Source: Bacteroidota bacterium (lineage in GTDB: Bacteria > Bacteroidota > Bacteroidia > Chitinophagales > Chitinophagaceae). From it: a stretch of DNA of 15,785 bases. Within the stretch, counting starts at the first letter, position 1; every line of letters starts with the position of its first letter. Where the stretch lies: the NCBI GenBank assembly GCA_023433755.1, contig JAEYUA010000130.1:1-15785 (forward strand), read 5' to 3'. The translations under genes and the position numbers were made by a program. Of the stretch, positions 14,655-15,785 are shown piece after piece. The notes below the pieces were generated by a model. The model made no database searches. It had not been told where the DNA came from and saw only the letters and a program-made list of their open reading frames with translations.

Positions 14655-15137
14655 TCAACTAAATTTATTCACTGACAGGGGGTCAGTGCATTCTGCCAGC
14701 AGGGAGGAAATGGTCTGCTGAAGAAGCGGATGTTTTTTGCCGGGTGATAGTTCTGCCAGCGGCTCCAGTACAAAACGGCGGAACTGCATCCGGGGATGTG
14801 GCACCACTAGCCCGGGTTTCCTGATCACTTCTTCGTTATAGAAAAGGATATCAATGTCAATGAGGCGCGGCCCGTATTTTATTTCTCTTGTCCTTCCCAG
14901 GCTGCGTTCAATGGAAAGTATGGTCTGCAACAGGTCTTCGGGTTCCAGTTTAGTTTGCACCACCAGCACCTGGTTGAGGAAGGCCGGCTGATCTTCCTCT
15001 CCCCAAGCCGCTGTTTCATATACAGAAGAAGTTTTTATAATGCGGCCGCATTCCCGTCTCACTGCCTCTCTCGCCCTGCCAAGGTTTACCATCCTGTCAC
15101 CCATATTCCCGCCGGTCAGCAAATAAACCTCGTTCAT
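14655..15137 (-). CDS. folK: 2-amino-4-hydroxy-6-hydroxymethyldihydropteridine pyrophosphokinase
   Basis: 160 residues from the ATG at 15137 (MNEVYLLTGGNMGDR); the TTG 15 bases upstream is less likely. The enzyme transfers pyrophosphate from ATP to 6-hydroxymethyl-7,8-dihydropterin, the step before dihydropteroate synthase in folate synthesis. Seen in the sequence: the N-terminal LLTGGNMGDR, SSVYETAAWGEEDQPAFLNQV for pterin binding, GPRLIDIDILFY with the magnesium ligands Asp94 and Asp96, and VVPHPRMQFRRFVLEPLAEL. Length is usual for the monofunctional enzyme. It is divergent from sppA with closely spaced promoter motifs, and upstream of the deoxynucleoside kinase. A perfect 7-base inverted repeat lies inside its last codons. 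Confidence 0.96.
   Translation of the reverse strand: MNEVYLLTGGNMGDRMVNLGRAREAVRRECGRIIKTSSVYETAAWGEEDQPAFLNQVLVVQTKLEPEDLLQTILSIERSLGRTREIKYGPRLIDIDILFYNEEVIRKPGLVVPHPRMQFRRFVLEPLAELSPGKKHPLLQQTISSLLAECTDPLSVNKFS
14670..14688. other. Perfect inverted repeat in the 3' end of folK
   Basis: CACTGAC and GTCAGTG enclose a five-base loop (AGGGG). It covers codons just before the folK stop, and downstream on the minus strand the sequence is A/T-rich but without a clean T-run. It could slow transcription or stabilise the mRNA end between folK and the kinase gene; that is only a possibility. Confidence 0.35.
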
Positions 15138-15159
15138 AGTTGTATCTTTCAAGCCGCAT

Positions 15160-15167
15160 CAAATATC
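15160..15167 (-). promoter_or_regulatory. Possible -7 promoter element of folK
   Basis: Minus-strand GATATTTG differs in one base from TAnnTTTG and lies 22 bases before the folK ATG. It is three bases away from the opposing sppA element. Confidence 0.35.
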
Positions 15168-15170
15168 TTT

Positions 15171-15178
15171 TATTTTTG
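15171..15178 (+). promoter_or_regulatory. -7 promoter element of sppA
   Basis: TATTTTTG matches TAnnTTTG exactly, 20 bases before the sppA ATG at 15199. Confidence 0.5.
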
Positions 15179-15198
15179 AATCATAAAGTGGCCGGTAT

Positions 15199-15785
15199 AT
15201 GAGAAGCTTTCTGAAAATTTTTTTCGCGTCCTTTCTTGCAATAGCGCTGTTCACACTCATTGCAGTACTGATTATGGCTGGCATTGTAGGCAGCCTTGCA
15301 TCAAAAGAAAAAACAAGGGTTGATGACAGGTCCGTGCTCGTGATAGACCTCTCCAATACTTTTCATGAACACATGCAGGTGAATCCGCTGGCTGCATTAA
15401 CCAATGAAGGTGATGTACCCGGGCTTTACGATGTGATCCGGCTGATTGCTCATGCCAAAACCGATAAGAACATTTCCGGTATCTATCTTAAGGCCGGTTT
15501 CAACGGCAATGGCTTTGCTTCGAGCCATGAACTGCGCAATGCCATCACTGATTTCAGAACCTCGCGTAAGTTCGTGATCGCTCATGCGGATATCATGACG
15601 CAGGAAGCTTATTTTATTGCAAGCGCTGCTGACAAGGTTTATGTAAATCCTGCCGGAAGTTTTGACTGGCGCGGTTTCTCTGTTACACTTGCCTTTATAA
15701 AAGAGTTGCTGGCGAAACTGGATATCGAACCACAGATATTTTATGCCGGTAAATTCAAAAGCGCCACGGAAATGTTCCGCACCAG
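15199..15785 (+). CDS. sppA: Signal peptide peptidase SppA, 67K type (3' partial)
   Basis: The frame opens at the ATG at 15199 and stays open to the window end (195 codons), about the first third of a long-form SppA of near 590 residues. One N-terminal membrane helix (about 7-33: IFFASFLAIALFTLIAVLIM) anchors the protein, with the rest outside the cytoplasm. SVLVIDLSNTFHE, NISGIYLKAGF, FVIAHADIMTQEAYFIASAADKVYVNPAG and FYAGKFKSATEMFR follow the first ClpP-like domain. Lys187 in GKFKSA lies at the position of the catalytic lysine of E. coli SppA (Lys209, in a YKSAVEP context); the nucleophilic serine would be in the second domain, outside the window. It degrades cleaved signal peptides and membrane fragments. 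It is divergent from folK. Confidence 0.93.
   Translation, partial: MRSFLKIFFASFLAIALFTLIAVLIMAGIVGSLASKEKTRVDDRSVLVIDLSNTFHEHMQVNPLAALTNEGDVPGLYDVIRLIAHAKTDKNISGIYLKAGFNGNGFASSHELRNAITDFRTSRKFVIAHADIMTQEAYFIASAADKVYVNPAGSFDWRGFSVTLAFIKELLAKLDIEPQIFYAGKFKSATEMFRT

Overview
The window looks like a chromosomal segment from a member of the Bacteroidota, most likely close to the Chitinophagaceae (phylum fairly sure, family a guess). The grounds are a moderate GC content, starts without strong Shine-Dalgarno sequences, several exact matches to the Bacteroidota -7 promoter motif TAnnTTTG just upstream of start codons, and phylum-typical protein types: a six-helix membrane histidine kinase, an Rcp1-type single-domain response regulator, a single-chain glycine decarboxylase, a DUF2236 protein and a secreted protein with DWDRHE/DRDQAF motifs. 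No tRNA, rRNA, CRISPR array, transposase or phage gene is visible, and no gene-free stretch exceeds 300 bases.

Layout. 1-2127 (+): sensor histidine kinase cut by the left edge, convergent with a secreted DUF1579 protein (2175-2753, -). 2924-4837 (+): Rcp1-like response regulator, then a secreted protein with kinase-like motifs. 4883-6089 (+): DUF2236 protein and hotdog thioesterase, 7 bases apart, probably one operon. 6106-7515 (-): orphan six-helix histidine kinase. 7648-10536 (-): gcvP with its own promoter and a clear terminator. 10606-11094 (-): YkgJ-type cysteine-cluster protein. 11211-13393 (-): MFS exporter followed by an exported metallo-beta-lactamase-fold hydrolase. 13479-13985 (+): small secreted protein of unknown function. 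13967-15137 (-): folK then a deoxynucleoside kinase. 15199 to the right edge (+): sppA, cut by the window end, with no stop codon in view.

Functionally this is mostly housekeeping (glycine cleavage, folate and deoxynucleotide supply, envelope proteolysis) mixed with signalling. The first kinase and the response regulator are plausible partners, separated by the DUF1579 gene.

The most unusual structure is non-coding: five short tandem arrays with a strict 7-base period at 2128-2169, 6071-6105, 10576-10624, 11136-11163 and 11196-11230. All sit at gene ends. Three of them supply the last codons and the TAG stop of a neighbouring gene, and the last two also form the arms of one inverted-repeat element. 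The second point of interest is the secreted 485-residue protein, whose motif order resembles secreted or HipA-like atypical kinases.
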